NCBI GenBank assembly: GCA_003427395.1
Contig: BFEA01000347.1
Span: forward strand, 277,716 to 341,715
Source: Chara braunii
Lineage: Eukaryota; Streptophyta; Charophyceae; Charales; Characeae
DNA length: 64,000 nt
Reading direction: 5' to 3'
In this document: in pieces, positions 22,486-32,785 of the stretch
How the letters are laid out: every line of letters begins with the position of its first letter
How positions within the stretch are numbered: the first letter of the stretch is position 1
Made by a program: the position numbers and the translations under genes
The notes under the pieces: generated by a model
The model's database searches: none
Seen by the model: only the letters and a program-made list of their open reading frames with translations
Told to the model about the DNA's origin: nothing

Positions 22486-22874
22486 CCCCAGCGTGCCTTA
22501 CGAATGCCGTGCGGTGAGAAGTAGTTGGCGGTTGCACCACAATCAGCCAACGCACGGATGTAACGACCATTAATGTAGAGTTTGAAGAAGATAAACTTCG
22601 TTCTCCCTTGCGCGCGTTCGTGCTTCATATGAGCCCAGCGCGTCAACAGAGCGTGGAAGTCAATTTCTTCCGACTCTACCCATGGCTCCTTGTATAGGAT
22701 GTGTATCTTTTCAGCCTTGGAATCAACATCAGATGGGGTCTCAGGAGAGGTTTGTTGAGTGGGATCAGAATCCAAATAAGGATTTACACTTACATGTTCA
22801 GCCTCTCCATCTGTAGAGTGTGCTAATGATGCCTCTACCCCCGTTGCTGGTTTCCCTGCTGCAATCTGAAACAA
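22482..22874 (-). pseudogene. Gypsy aspartic protease N-terminal part
   Basis: The minus-strand frame contains LYINGRYIRALADCGATANY. The DCGAT box is the retropepsin catalytic site with Cys in place of the usual Ser next to Asp; the catalytic Asp itself is kept. The rest of the protease continues in the frame of the RT ORF, so one frameshift near 22485 splits it. Confidence 0.8.
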
Positions 22875-24443
22875 TGTTGGATTGAATGTCCCGGTTTAGT
22901 GCAATGCAGGCAAACCCCTTTCTTCACCCTGTGTTTCCACTCACTTTCAGTGGTCTGGAGATCTACCCATGGTTTTGTGGCAGGATCTTCCGGTTTGGGT
23001 GGAATCTTTGCTCCCTTGGGAAGAAGGATAGTGTTAGTGTTGTTCTTCATTTTGGTCCTCGGTCCCTAACTCTTAAAGGCAGTCTTTTTAAAGGCATTCA
23101 TAGATTCTTCGTCATTTACATATTTAGACTCATGGGCTGACAAAGAGCAAGATGCCCCGTAGTCTTGCTCTTGATCGTCATCAAGAGAAGATTCTTCTAC
23201 GAGGGTCTCCTCATCAGCCTCAAGCAGATCGTGTGCTGCAAAACGGTTGCTGCCTGGAAACCGTCTGCGGCTGGTGGCCTTTTTGCCACTTGATCCACCC
23301 GGGAGGTCTTGTGCCTCCAGCTTGACTAAGTCCCGCATGAGGGTAAGCCAATCTATATATCCGCTGAGCCCGAGCCCTAGGCAATCTTTTAGAGTAGAGG
23401 GGACCGTACCTTTTATCACATCCAAACAAGATTGCGCAGTCATCTCCAGATCCGGAGTAACAAAGAGTTTACTAACATACTGCTGCAGGCTGTGCATGGT
23501 GCCAGTCCACGTGCTGTGCTTGAGCTTGTCAAGCTTGAGTCTTGCTTTAGCTGCATCGTGTGGATCAGCATACTGTTTGATCAAGAGGTCCTCGAGTGTG
23601 GTAGTAGGCGTGGCCTTCAGCCATTTGTTCAGGTCTATTCTCTTATAGCCTATTTGGACAGCTTGGGTTTCCAGGAAACCTCTCATGACGGGCTCCACAT
23701 TAGTCCCTAGGATAGACGACCGAGTTGACGAGGGTGTCCCAAAAACATCAAAGTAGGATCGCATGGAGCTGATCCAAGACTCAATGTCGTCCTTTCTGTC
23801 ATACTTGGACGGAATCTGCGCGGCCTTCCTGTCGATGTAAGCAAAGCTGCCGCTTGGCCCAGCCATTGCTGGGTCCGGACTCGGGACTGCAACAGATCCA
23901 GAATTCCTTGCACTACCACTTGTCGCTGCAGCAGCAGCGGGGTCTGGACTTGCTGCAGATCCGCTTTGGGTTAACCACAGTCAAAGGAGTAGAAGGAGAA
24001 GAAGTGGACATAGTCAGAGGGGCAAAACTGGATTGACACGCAGCATTGGAAGCAGGGTAGGTGAGTGGGGAGACGATCTGAGCCTGCTGCGAACTAGCAA
24101 ACTGTTGCAGCTGATCGCGGTGCTGCTGCGCCATTTTGGCCATGTCTTTGCGCAACTCCTTGAGCTGTTTAAACACCTGTGCGAGTTGGCCAATATGGTC
24201 CTCAGCAACCCGGACCCCTGCTAAGGCTCTGAGGAGGGGAACTGTTTTCTCTTCTACTTCCTAATCAGTCAGAGTGGACACGGTGCTAAGGACGACCTCG
24301 TGAGCGTGCACCTTATCCGTTCTCTCTCTCTCTCTCTCTTCCTCCTCCCTCTTCAAGGCTTTCTCGTAGAAGAACTGATACTGCGGTTTTTCTGCCTCAG
24401 GGGCAGCGTCCATCTATAGTTTCCAATCTGCTGCAGATGCCAT
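22835..24443 (-). pseudogene. Gypsy gag with CCHC zinc knuckle
   Basis: The likely start is the ATG at 24443 (MASAADWKL). An early TAG follows, then sequence with Glu/Arg repeats encoded by a (CT)n tract at 24321-24340 and a coiled-coil-like stretch FKQLKELRKDMAKMAQQH (23913-24176). After a frameshift, the 266-codon frame 23066-23866 carries the gag core (YDRKDDIESWISSMRSYFDV, LEDLLIKQYAD). The zinc knuckle CLHCTKPGHSIQHC (C-X2-C-X4-H-X4-C, intact) is in the frame 22835-23050. At least three breaks; it would not give one polyprotein. Confidence 0.85.
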
Positions 24444-25889
24444 GATGGAGGATGAGGGTGTCAGTAAGACTCTCGAGAGGGGTCCGTACTTCCTCTCAGC
24501 TTTGTGACGAACACTCCTCTTCCCTCTCCTCACTCCCTCGAGAGCTCTCTTCTCTCTCTCTCTCTCGTTTGCGATCGTGTAGACGCAGGCATTAATGAAC
24601 CCAATGAAAGAAATAGCTTGAAATCATCCAGAAGAGAAGGTAGAACTCCTAGCTGGAGCGGCAATTCATTTGGACTGGAGAACAGTCGTCACAACAAAAA
24701 AACAAGATCAGAGAGATCTGATCCAACCACACAGTTTGGACTGACTACGTATGGGGTCCTCCCAAGCCTAGCCAGCCTCAGCTCCGTGAAAACACAACAA
24801 ATCAGATTCAAGATGTACAGCGAAATGCAAGAGAGAATTGAGTGGTGTCCAAGGTGCGAGTCAGGCGGCGAATCGTGCGGTAAAGTTTGATAAAACGTCC
24901 CAGCGGAGATCCCATAGCGAGTGTCGTGGTTCGAAAGCATAAAGTCCGTGTCCCAATCAGATAGAGCAAGGTAATTGACGTCAACAGATTTGGCTTGAGG
25001 GGCCCTTCTTGTTTGGGCCCGGTCCCACTAAGTCCCAAATGGTCCCAGTGGAATGTGAACTGGGTCCCACCAACAAGAGTTCCACAGAGACCTACTCTGT
25101 CCCTAATGAATTGAAAAATGAAATTTTGCCCCAGAAAGAACTTGTAGATTACAGCCGTTCAAAATGAAATAAACAAAGCACTGTAGAGAGATATCACATG
25201 GCAAACAAGATACTCCATTCATTCACTCGTCAGGTAGTAGGCAGTTCACACACCTCGCACACAATCAAGACTATGGAGGATGGAAGAAGAACTCGGAGAA
25301 CCCCAACAGGCAGTCAATTCCATGCACACACACATGGGCACCCTCGTGGCACGACACTTACCTGAGTGGCCGGGCTCTTGAGATGAAAAGAACTCACCCC
25401 CCTCTCACATAGTCCTCCTGACCCAATTAGCATCCTCTACACTAGTGTCCTATCATCTAGGAGGGTCAACATCTACCCCAAAGTACAAAGCCGTATCCCC
25501 CATCAATGTTGAAGATCAAAGCAGCAACTTGCAGTCCGTAGGTGCAGATATGGCTGCCACCCTCAAGCTCGCTTGACTTGAGGGGAGCCCTAAAGTCACT
25601 CCTCGTCTTCCTTGAAGTCCAGATTCAAGTTGTAGGTGCCCTTCATTGTCGCCTCTCTCAAATTGCATCACGAAGTCCCACCTTGTGCCTCGCCACCACA
25701 AACATTCACTCAAGCAACCTGGCCGGGCCTAGTGTCGACCCTACATGGCCCTGCCAGGTGGGAGCAGCTTCCCTTTACCACGCCGCCCCACTTAACCCCA
25801 ACTTCCAGCCCTAACCCCAAGTGGTTAGCCCTTACCACTAGGGTTAGGATTATGGCAGCAAAGTCAACTCTCGCCAACAAGTAGAATCC
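24444..25889 (-). other. 5' leader of the gypsy element
   Basis: About 1.4 kb between the primer-binding site and the gag start. No open frame with a recognisable product. The length is unusual but within the range for plant gypsy leaders. Confidence 0.6.
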
Positions 25890-25901
25890 GCTCTGATACC
25901 A
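25890..25901 (-). promoter_or_regulatory. Primer-binding site (initiator Met tRNA)
   Basis: The minus strand reads TGGTATCAGAGC right after the 5' LTR end GTAACA, the standard initiator-Met PBS of plant LTR retrotransposons. Similar sequences border two other LTRs here (27650-27662, 37166-37180). Confidence 0.9.
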
Positions 25902-25902
25902 A

Positions 25903-27247
25903 TGTTACGATCCTGGCCAATTTCGAAGTATACATTCATCTGAAAGTACAATGCCATCCAATTGCAAAAAGAAATGAATGAACTTGAGAGGAAAGAGAGG
26001 GAAAGAAGAAGAAGAAGTGAGAAAGAAGAAGATGATGATGTACTCCAGCATAGACCAATGTCAAGGCTCTTCTTCTTCGCCAACCAATCCCTTCCACCTT
26101 ATCTCCTCCCCTCCTATTCAAACAAGAAATAACAATGATAATGTTGAATGACTGAACCAGAATCAATGTCCGAATCCCACTTCTACTGCAGGCACAACAT
26201 GAGGTCCACCATATCCATGGCAACTCTTCTTCTTCCTCTACATACAGGCCCAGGCTATGGTGGACTACTGAGGCTTCAGCCTCCTGTCCAAAGGACCACT
26301 CAAAACAGCTATGCCGCTGCTCCACTTCCAGGTCATCACCATGCAGCTATGCTGCTGCTCACTCAGCCACCATGCCTGACTCTGTCCCGAGCTTCCTTGA
26401 TGCGGCACTACCCCCACTGGGGCCTTCCTGATGCAGCGCCTAGCAAGGAGATGAAGATGGTGTCTACCATAGCCAGTNAGTACCTCGCCACTCTCCTCCT
26501 TGGTCCCCTTCTCCCTCCTCCTACTACCGGTAGAGCTCCACCATAGCCAAGGTGGAAGCTCCCGGCTTCTTCCTCCAGCAGCGCTGTAGTGCCCAGCGCT
26601 ACTCCAGCCTGCGCTTCAGCAGCGTGACGCCCAACTCGCACACTGAAGAATGAGGCTGGGCTCTCCGCCCTGCCTCTTGATATAGCGGCCTACTTGCCTC
26701 CTGGGCGGTGACTTCCAGGCCGCTCGGCCTCTCCAAGCAACCGGTACTTCCTCCGTTTAGGAGGGAAACATCATTGCAGACCTTGATATTACCCGTACAG
26801 GCTCTAAACTCAAACTGGTTGGACTGGTACCGGCCTAGACCTACCCTACCGCTACTGGACTCGAAAAATGCCGACTTTGTCTTTTTCTGCTCGGCCTCCA
26901 GTACCCCCTCACGCCAACACTGCAGTATCGGCCTACCGGCGTACTTGAGTGTTTATCCGCTGCGCCAAGGGCCTCAGGGCCACTAGCTTCGCCACTTGAG
27001 TGGTTTCCCCTGCTACAACCCTCAATGCCACGGCCACAGGTAAGTAGCGGCCCTGCGGGCCTACCAAACAAGCAAGTACCCTTGCGGGTCACACACACAC
27101 TCGTACCGACAAGCACTCAGACAGGCATGCAGGTCACAAGCACGCACACACAGACAGACTTAGAAAACACAGCAGAATGCGGGAATCTCAGGAAGGCATC
27201 CATTCCATCGGCAGTGTTCTCAGTCTGTGTTTTGACGGGTCATTACA
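25903..27247 (-). repeat. 5' LTR of the gypsy element (1345 bp)
   Basis: Plus-strand ends are TGTTACGATCC and GTCATTACA. The U3/R/U5 borders are not resolved. It contains one N at 26478. Related copies are the truncated 3' LTR (18525-19057), a solo LTR (51553-52843) and a diverged fragment (62709-63450), all in the same orientation. Confidence 0.9.
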
Positions 27248-27645
27248 TGAGTCTCAAGGTAGAGCGCTCATTACTCCTATCCACAAGAGGACCCTCGAGA
27301 TGGATTCTCTCCCTCATAGTACTAAGAGATAGGATAGGAAAATAAGATCAGGAACAACGTAACTGGAGATACCTGCCCCCGACCACAGATTTCTCACCAA
27401 TTGCATCTTGTTGACCGGTCACAGCCTCGACACCACCCACAATACAATGCAGCGCCACCTCAGCGCAAAGGCAACGTCAGCATGCCATCATCATTCCACA
27501 TACATCTGTTGTCACCACAGCCTTCCGGTCCACTCCCCCCTCTAGCCGGGATAAACTCAATTCTGCCAGCATCGAAGTATCCTCACAGCAGAGAAGCTTC
27601 GTCAGCGCACCAAGTAACCAAGACATCAGCGCCAATATGGCAATG
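27248..27645. other. Internal fragment of a second LTR element
   Basis: About 400 bp between the gypsy target site and the PBS of the LTR at 27663. By position it should be the leader of a minus-strand element into which the gypsy copy inserted. No coding signature. Confidence 0.4.
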
Positions 27646-27977
27646 TTTGAACCAGCTCTGACACCAGATTACAAGGAATATGAGCGAGAGCAATAAACGG
27701 GAAACCAAATTGTAATATCACATTGAAGACCAGAAAGTCGTAATGCACTGAGATACAAGCCATATAAGAGCAATGCAGTGAACTCGAATGTGAACTTGAG
27801 CCTCTTCCCGCCATTATCAACCATGTATCCAATGTCGCCCTTCTGAACTGGCTCCCAGCACTACCTCTACTCAGACCTGTGCTAGGCTACCACTACATGC
27901 AACCAGGAGGCTTTTCCAGCCGTCGACCAATGTACGTGACGAAGTCGCCCACGCAGACTGCCAGATACACCAAGTAC

Positions 27978-28018
<41 letters not shown>

Positions 28019-28466
28019 CCCACATTGTGCACCTCCTTCCTGAAGCACCATTGCCCACACCAGCTGCCTCGCGAGCAGGCCCGGCTATGGCCGCTTTCGT
28101 TCGCTGCCACCGCAGTGCCCTCACACCTCTCTATGCCCGTGTGCGCCTAAGGCGGCCAGTGCTCTGGTCGTGACCTCGAGCACATGGAATGGCAGGGCTG
28201 TCACCCAGCAGCCTAGCGCCCGAATGGCTGGCTCTGCCCTGCCCACTCACCTATATGTTAAGTGCAGCCTGCTTCGTGGTCCCCTGGGCCTAGCAAACGA
28301 TTGCCCAGTAGCCTGGCTTCGGGCCAAAGTGTCTGCACCCAGGCCCAACGCAGACAGCAGTCTGCGCACCCAGCAGTTAAGAAGCCTAACCTTGGGACGT
28401 GGCCAGCGTCACATGCTGCTTTCTCATTGGCTGAGAGGCCTGAGGCCACATCGCTCCCCGCGAGAG
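27646..28466 (-). repeat. LTR family B, copy 1 with PBS
   Basis: Minus-strand TGGTGTCAGAGCTGGTT at 27646-27662 resembles an initiator-Met PBS with one change. The LTR-like sequence then runs from about 27665 and is repeated in inverse orientation at 44130-44995 with about 80% identity by eye. It includes a (CT)n tract at 27978-28015. The outer end is not resolved; homology with copy 2 stops near 28466, but the LTR may run to about 28710. Confidence 0.65.
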
Positions 28467-28737
28467 CCCACCATGTCGTGTTCACATTGGCGTGAGCCAT
28501 GTAACCAACTGGCGCGTAGCAACTGTCTGGTGCCCTCACTTGCAGAAATGACAAAAATAAGGCCTCATGTTGAAATGCAGGCCCACCTTCACTTAGGGCA
28601 GGCAATTGGCTTGCTGGAGGCCCCGACACTACGTGGCAAAAGGGCCCTTGCCAGGGCTTATTCCTCGCAACAAGGAAACAAACGAAAAAAAGACGAAACA
28701 CATTAGTCAAACCTCACTGCGGTGCTGGAGGCCTGCG

Positions 28738-28871
28738 AGCTTTGACCTCGGGTCTGTAGAAGTATCAATTCCTACAATCCGAACTTGGCTCCCTAGAAGT
28801 ATCGATTCCTACAGTTCGAACCTTGGGTCTGTAGGAGTATCGATTCCTGCAGAAGTGTGCAGGAATCGATA
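28738..28871. repeat. Diverged about 45-bp repeats ending in a 14-bp perfect hairpin
   Basis: AGTATCGATTCCTACAG or a variant occurs three times, at about 28760, 28798 and 28837. The last copy is followed by its own reverse complement: arms TATCGATTCCTGCA (28838-28851) and 28858-28871 are perfectly complementary with a 6-nt loop GAAGTG. No coding. Confidence 0.85.
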
Positions 28872-29087
28872 GGGCCTACGCATCATGTGCAGGAGACATA
28901 TACAGAAAGAATATCTCCTTCACACGATGCATAGCCAATTGTAGCAGTATTGATTCCTGCTCCTCCACACTTCTGTTTCTCACCTAAAAGGGCGTTTGAT
29001 TTAACTTGACATGTGAAATGTTCAAAGGTCACATTTCAACAGTCAATTACAATTACCGTCCTGAACACGAGCGGCATGCCATATACC

Positions 29088-29215
29088 GACTGGCCTAGCT
29101 CAGTTGGCACATCCCTGAACTGTCGAAATACAGACCTCAGTTCGAACTCCACTGGAAGCAGACGGCCGGTCAGTTTGATGAATGGTATGTCATGTGCAGC
29201 TATCCACATTATGCA
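29088..29215 (+). mobile_element. tRNA-derived SINE, copy f
   Basis: CTGGCCTAGCTCAGTTGG gives the A box. A GAACTGTCGAAATACAGAC middle and B box AGTTCGAACTCC follow, then CGGTCAGTTTGATGAATGG from the family body. The middle part of the body is shorter than in the next copy. Confidence 0.75.
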
Positions 29216-29221
29216 ATATAC

Positions 29222-29375
29222 CAGCGGGCGTAGCTCAGTTGGTACATCCCTGAACTGTTGAAATACAGACCTCAGTTCGAACTCCACTGGAAGCAGATGC
29301 GTAAAGTACTACAATTCTGAATTACCTTGAGCCGGTCAGTTCGATGAATGGTATGTTATGTGCAGGTATCCACAA
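29222..29375 (+). mobile_element. tRNA-derived SINE, copy g
   Basis: GGGCGTAGCTCAGTTGG (A box, exact consensus), GAACTGTTGAAATACAGAC, B box AGTTCGAACTCC, then ACTACAATTCTGAATTACC and GCCGGTCAGTTCGATG, the family body. It lies directly behind copy f in the same orientation, which points to tandem insertion or duplication. Confidence 0.78.
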
Positions 29376-29721
29376 CTGCATACAGTTACAATCACACTCC
29401 ATGAAATCCCTCCTTTTTTCCTTTCCAGTGTTGCACCACATACAGAGAACTTTCCGTTGAATTCAAGGACAGAAGAAGACAAAAACAGAAAAGGTAAAAG
29501 GAAAAAAACAAGAACAAGTCATACGGCCACTTGCACCCAGCAAGCACCTAGTTAGCATCAAGACATCTTTCAATGCCACCAGTCCACTCACTACTCCCAG
29601 CGACCTGATAAATTACTCCAGCAGTCGCCAAACTCACTCATGGAAGAAGCACCCACAGTCTGTAGGCACGGCAGTGACAAAAAAAAATTGGATGACGAAA
29701 TGATTGACACTCAGGAGCAGA

Positions 29722-30240
29722 AGCTGGAATGTCACCGGCCTATGGAACTTTGTTACAAAAGGGGATAAATTGAATGATATATGTTTAGACTTGAAGGCTA
29801 AAGACAATCAAGACTGGGCGTAATCCTGCTTCAAGAGACCCATCTATCTGATGTACTAGACAACGACCGGGCCAGGAGAGTCATAGAAGAATGTTGGGGG
29901 TATCATCTTCTGTGCATGGGCAAACAACAAAGACATTAATAGAAGAGGTACACCAATTTTGCTACCTAAAACCCCTTAAGTTCTGAACTCATCACTGAGG
30001 GGTTATCCAGAGTACTGGCAAAGACACTAAAGGGAGATGGAGCTGCAGAGACATCCAATGGAATCAGGAAGATATCAGGATAATCAACTCCATATCTGAA
30101 AAGGGTGTAGTAGCTTCTTCCGGTCTGTCTCAATCTTGATCCCGGGCATACGCCAAGTACAGATCGCAGGGAATTGGAATACTGCACTGGATCCTGATCA
30201 GGACAGAATCTCCTGGTCTACCGGCATTGGTTGTTTCTAG
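29722..30240 (+). pseudogene. LINE ORF2 endonuclease fragment (APE type)
   Basis: Shifted plus frames give SWNVTGL at 29722-29742, VILLQETHLSDV near 29818-29853, and GNWNTALDPDQDR near 30169-30207. These correspond in order to the N-terminal Asn box, the QETH box and the GDFN..DR box of the L1-type APE endonuclease. The Asp of GDFN is changed to Asn, and several stops and shifts intervene. No reverse transcriptase follows; sequence after 30240 is unrelated as far as I can see. This domain nicks target DNA in active elements. Confidence 0.65.
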
Positions 30241-31236
30241 GCGGGAACTCAGGACAGAATTTGGATTTAGTGATCCCTTCAGGGCCATGCATCACGCCAA
30301 ATAAGCCTACTAAGAGAAAGGGAAAAAAAAAAGAAAAAGGCGAATCACATGGCCTTCTCGAATCACACGGCCTTCTCCCAGATTTTTTCTCATTCCAGAA
30401 AGCCTACAGGGAGCAATGAAGGGAGCGGGCATTATTACTCCTATCTTCTCCAGGTTGGACAAGCTGAACAAACCCATGCATCCCCTGTTCAACTTAAACA
30501 ACCTGACTTAGAAGGGGTGGGGAAGTCATCAATTCAATAACTCCCTCTTGCCCCTTGACCGCCTCAACGGTGCAGTCCAATGGAAGTGGCTATTCAACAC
30601 CCCTCAAACCCCACCCCGCGTCTTTGGGGAAGGAGAAACTCCCTTCCTCCCATTGGAAGCATCTAGGCTCAAAGCAAAGCTAGCACCGAAGACATAAACG
30701 GCCATCTTCAATCCCCCAAAGGAAATCGAAAACAGAGTGGGCCCAAAGGAAATCGAAAACAGAGTGGCGCCCCCTCGCCAAGCCTGTTGGCAGGGGGTTC
30801 AAAACCACCATAACTATACCCTTACCATATTGTTGAGGAAGAGGGGAGGGTTTTTCAAAAACCGAAGACGACAAGTCCTAACCTAGTACGGCGCCTCCTC
30901 ATCCCCCTGTCTGGCTTCCCCACCCTCCTCCCCCCCTGCCTTACCCCACAACCCATCTCCTACCGCACACCACCATATCCCACAGTCCACCTCGTCGCCA
31001 GCTCTCCCGTACTTACCCTTCTCTCGCCTTGCTTCCTTGCATCTTCACCCACCTCGTCGCCTGGCTCTCCGGTAGACCCTGCGTCGCACCGCTTCGTCTC
31101 CGAGATTGTGCCGGCGGGGGCGCAGCTCTCCCGGGCGCGCTACGCCCTAACCCTGCCCTCCCCACTCACACCAATTCTCAACTCTGTGTAGGACCGTTTT
31201 CAGGGGCAGGAACTGACAATAATGACTGGCACCCAA
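30241..31236. other. No gene recognised
   Basis: Contains small direct repeats (GAATCACATGGCCTTCTC twice near 30345-30375; GGAAATCGAAAACAGAGTGG twice at 30721-30763) and C-rich sequence at 30890-31150. No gene. Ends with CCCAA, the left target-site copy of the next element. Confidence 0.45.
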
Positions 31237-31326
31237 TGTAATGAGCGTGAGGCTGAGGGTGAGCCGAGGGAGAGGAGAACAGCAAAAAGATAGACCAGGG
31301 ATCGAGCCCTGGCGAAGTCCGTAACA
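31237..31326 (-). repeat. 3' LTR (90 bp)
   Basis: Differs from the right copy mainly by a 3-bp insertion (GAC) and a T/C change near the end. It contains CAGGGATCGAGCCCTGG, a short inverted repeat whose minus-strand reading GGCTCGATCCC is one base from a pol III B box. Confidence 0.85.
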
Positions 31327-31341
31327 CTATCCCCTCCCTCT
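31327..31341 (-). promoter_or_regulatory. Polypurine tract
   Basis: The minus strand reads AGAGGGAGGGGATAG immediately before the 3' LTR, the position and composition expected of the plus-strand primer in LTR elements. Confidence 0.75.
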
Positions 31342-32413
31342 AGAAGGCAATGTCCCGGCTGCCAAAAATCATGAAGCAATGCTGAAATCTGTGAAGGACA
31401 GGACGGGGTCGATCACTGGTAAACAAGTCGAATGGGAAGAGGGGTATAATGTGGGTGGCATGGGCTGAGTAAGAGGGAACAAGGTTTGGTACCGGTGAAC
31501 AGAGTTGTCCTACTGATGAACTAGGGGGGGTTGGAAGGAACAGGGTAGTTCGACAAATGAACTAGAGGGAAGATAGGGAGCAGGGTGGTCCTACTAATGG
31601 ACTAAGGGGACTGCATGGTTCGCTTTAGGTTAAGGGGGAACAGAGTTCAGGGAACAGGGAACTTCTATTGATGTTCTACTGGGTAAGGGAAACGGTGTTC
31701 AGGAAAACAGGGTATTTCTATTGACGTTCTAGTGGGTAAGGGGGACAATGGTTAGGGAAACAGGGATCTGCTAATGATGTTCTACAGGGTTGTCAAAGTC
31801 AGGAAAAATAAAAATGAAAATGTTTGTTCAGGATGCGAAGGCTGGTGTGTTCGAAGGAGTTGGAAGCAGAATCTCATGTAGGAACAAAGTGTCCAAGTGT
31901 CTTGAAAGGGGGTCCGCAGCGGTCTTCAGCAGCTGCGATAGGTAGAAGTCCAAGAAGCGTAGTAGTACAAGTGTCAAGGTCCAAGTGCTAGGGTGCGTCC
32001 GGTACACGAATTGCAATGAGGTCTGATCTGGGAAGCAAGGAAGTCGCAGACTGATGCAAAGATCCATGTCACAAGTTGCTGCTCCAGTAAGTCCGCGAGT
32101 CGGGATGCCGGCCAATGAAACAGCATGGTGACCAAACCAGCTGCATANTCTCCATGAACAGTGAGGCAGCANNNCATCGTCCTCGTGNGCTTGCCATTAG
32201 ATCCTTTATCGTCGGCGTCACGCAAGTTCACAAGCATTGGACAAGAGAGACAAGGTAGTGGAGAGGACAGATGGGACAAGGCTAGGCGAGGGCAAGGGCA
32301 TATCAGACATCAGGAATGCGGATCAAGGGAAGGGTGGACTGGGTTCAAGGGTGTGTGTAGAGCAGGGTTGCAAGGGTTTTTTGCGGGGGCTTATGCCATA
32401 GTGATATAGGTAT
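31342..32413 (-). other. 3' untranslated part of the short-LTR element
   Basis: About 1.1 kb between polypurine tract and chromodomain stop. Plus-strand direct repeats of the GGTTAGGGAAACAGGG / GTTCTACTGGGTAAG type lie at 31560-31790. Several N at 32148-32188. No coding signature. Confidence 0.55.
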
Positions 32414-32720
32414 CTAGGACGTCGGATTAACACGATCATAGGCGCGGACAAGTTTCATGGCGTTCTTAAGATTAGAGAGAGGTTCCCATGTAGATTCTTT
32501 GTCGGGGTATCCGGTCCATTTGACTTTGTATTCTGTGATTGGTTCTGGATGATCAGATACCTGTGTGGTTTGTCGGCCGATGATGGTTTCGACAACGAAT
32601 TCAGGGCATGTGGGTAGCATTATTGGTGGTGGTCTAGGATATGGGCAGTCGGCGAGCTGGAGTGGGGATTCATGGTATTCTTTTAGGTACTCGACATGGA
32701 AGACTGGGTGGACAGTGTGC
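32414..32720 (-). pseudogene. Integrase C-terminal tail with chromodomain
   Basis: Minus-strand reading: a VHPVFHVEYLKEYHESP stretch (the usual end of gypsy integrase), PYPRPPPIM, then the chromodomain with EFVVETIIGRQ, EYKVKWTGYP and STWEPLSNL, ending at the stop at 32414. The chromodomain core looks complete, including the aromatic positions around KWTGYPDKESTWEP. The frame is open for the last 68 codons from a Met. It joins gag sequence only about 80 bp upstream, so nearly all of pol is deleted. Confidence 0.85.
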
Positions 32721-32785
32721 AGGTGGAGGGAGGAGTGGGAGTAGAAGGGCCGGGTCCCGTGGAGCGAGGGGCCTGTCGAGTAAAG

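Larger units (their letters stand above)
18525..27247 (-). mobile_element. Ty3/gypsy chromovirus-type LTR retrotransposon, nearly complete
   Basis: An 8.7-kb element read on the minus strand. 5' LTR 25903-27247, PBS adjoining at 25890-25901 (TGGTATCAGAGC, complementary to initiator Met tRNA), then gag, zinc knuckle, protease, RT, RNase H, integrase and chromodomain, and a truncated 3' LTR at 18525-19057. LTR ends are TG..CA (TGTTAC..ATTACA on the plus strand). Both sides show TGAG (18521-18524 and 27248-27251), a 4-bp target duplication; an A before the left copy makes 5 bp possible. The shared part of the two LTRs is about 96% identical by eye, so insertion is fairly recent. Coding frames carry several stops and shifts, so it is non-autonomous now. 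Confidence 0.9.

Noticed and set aside
28170-28706. 178-codon plus frame
   Set aside because: Falls in LTR family B; the inverse copy at 44130 does not keep the frame.
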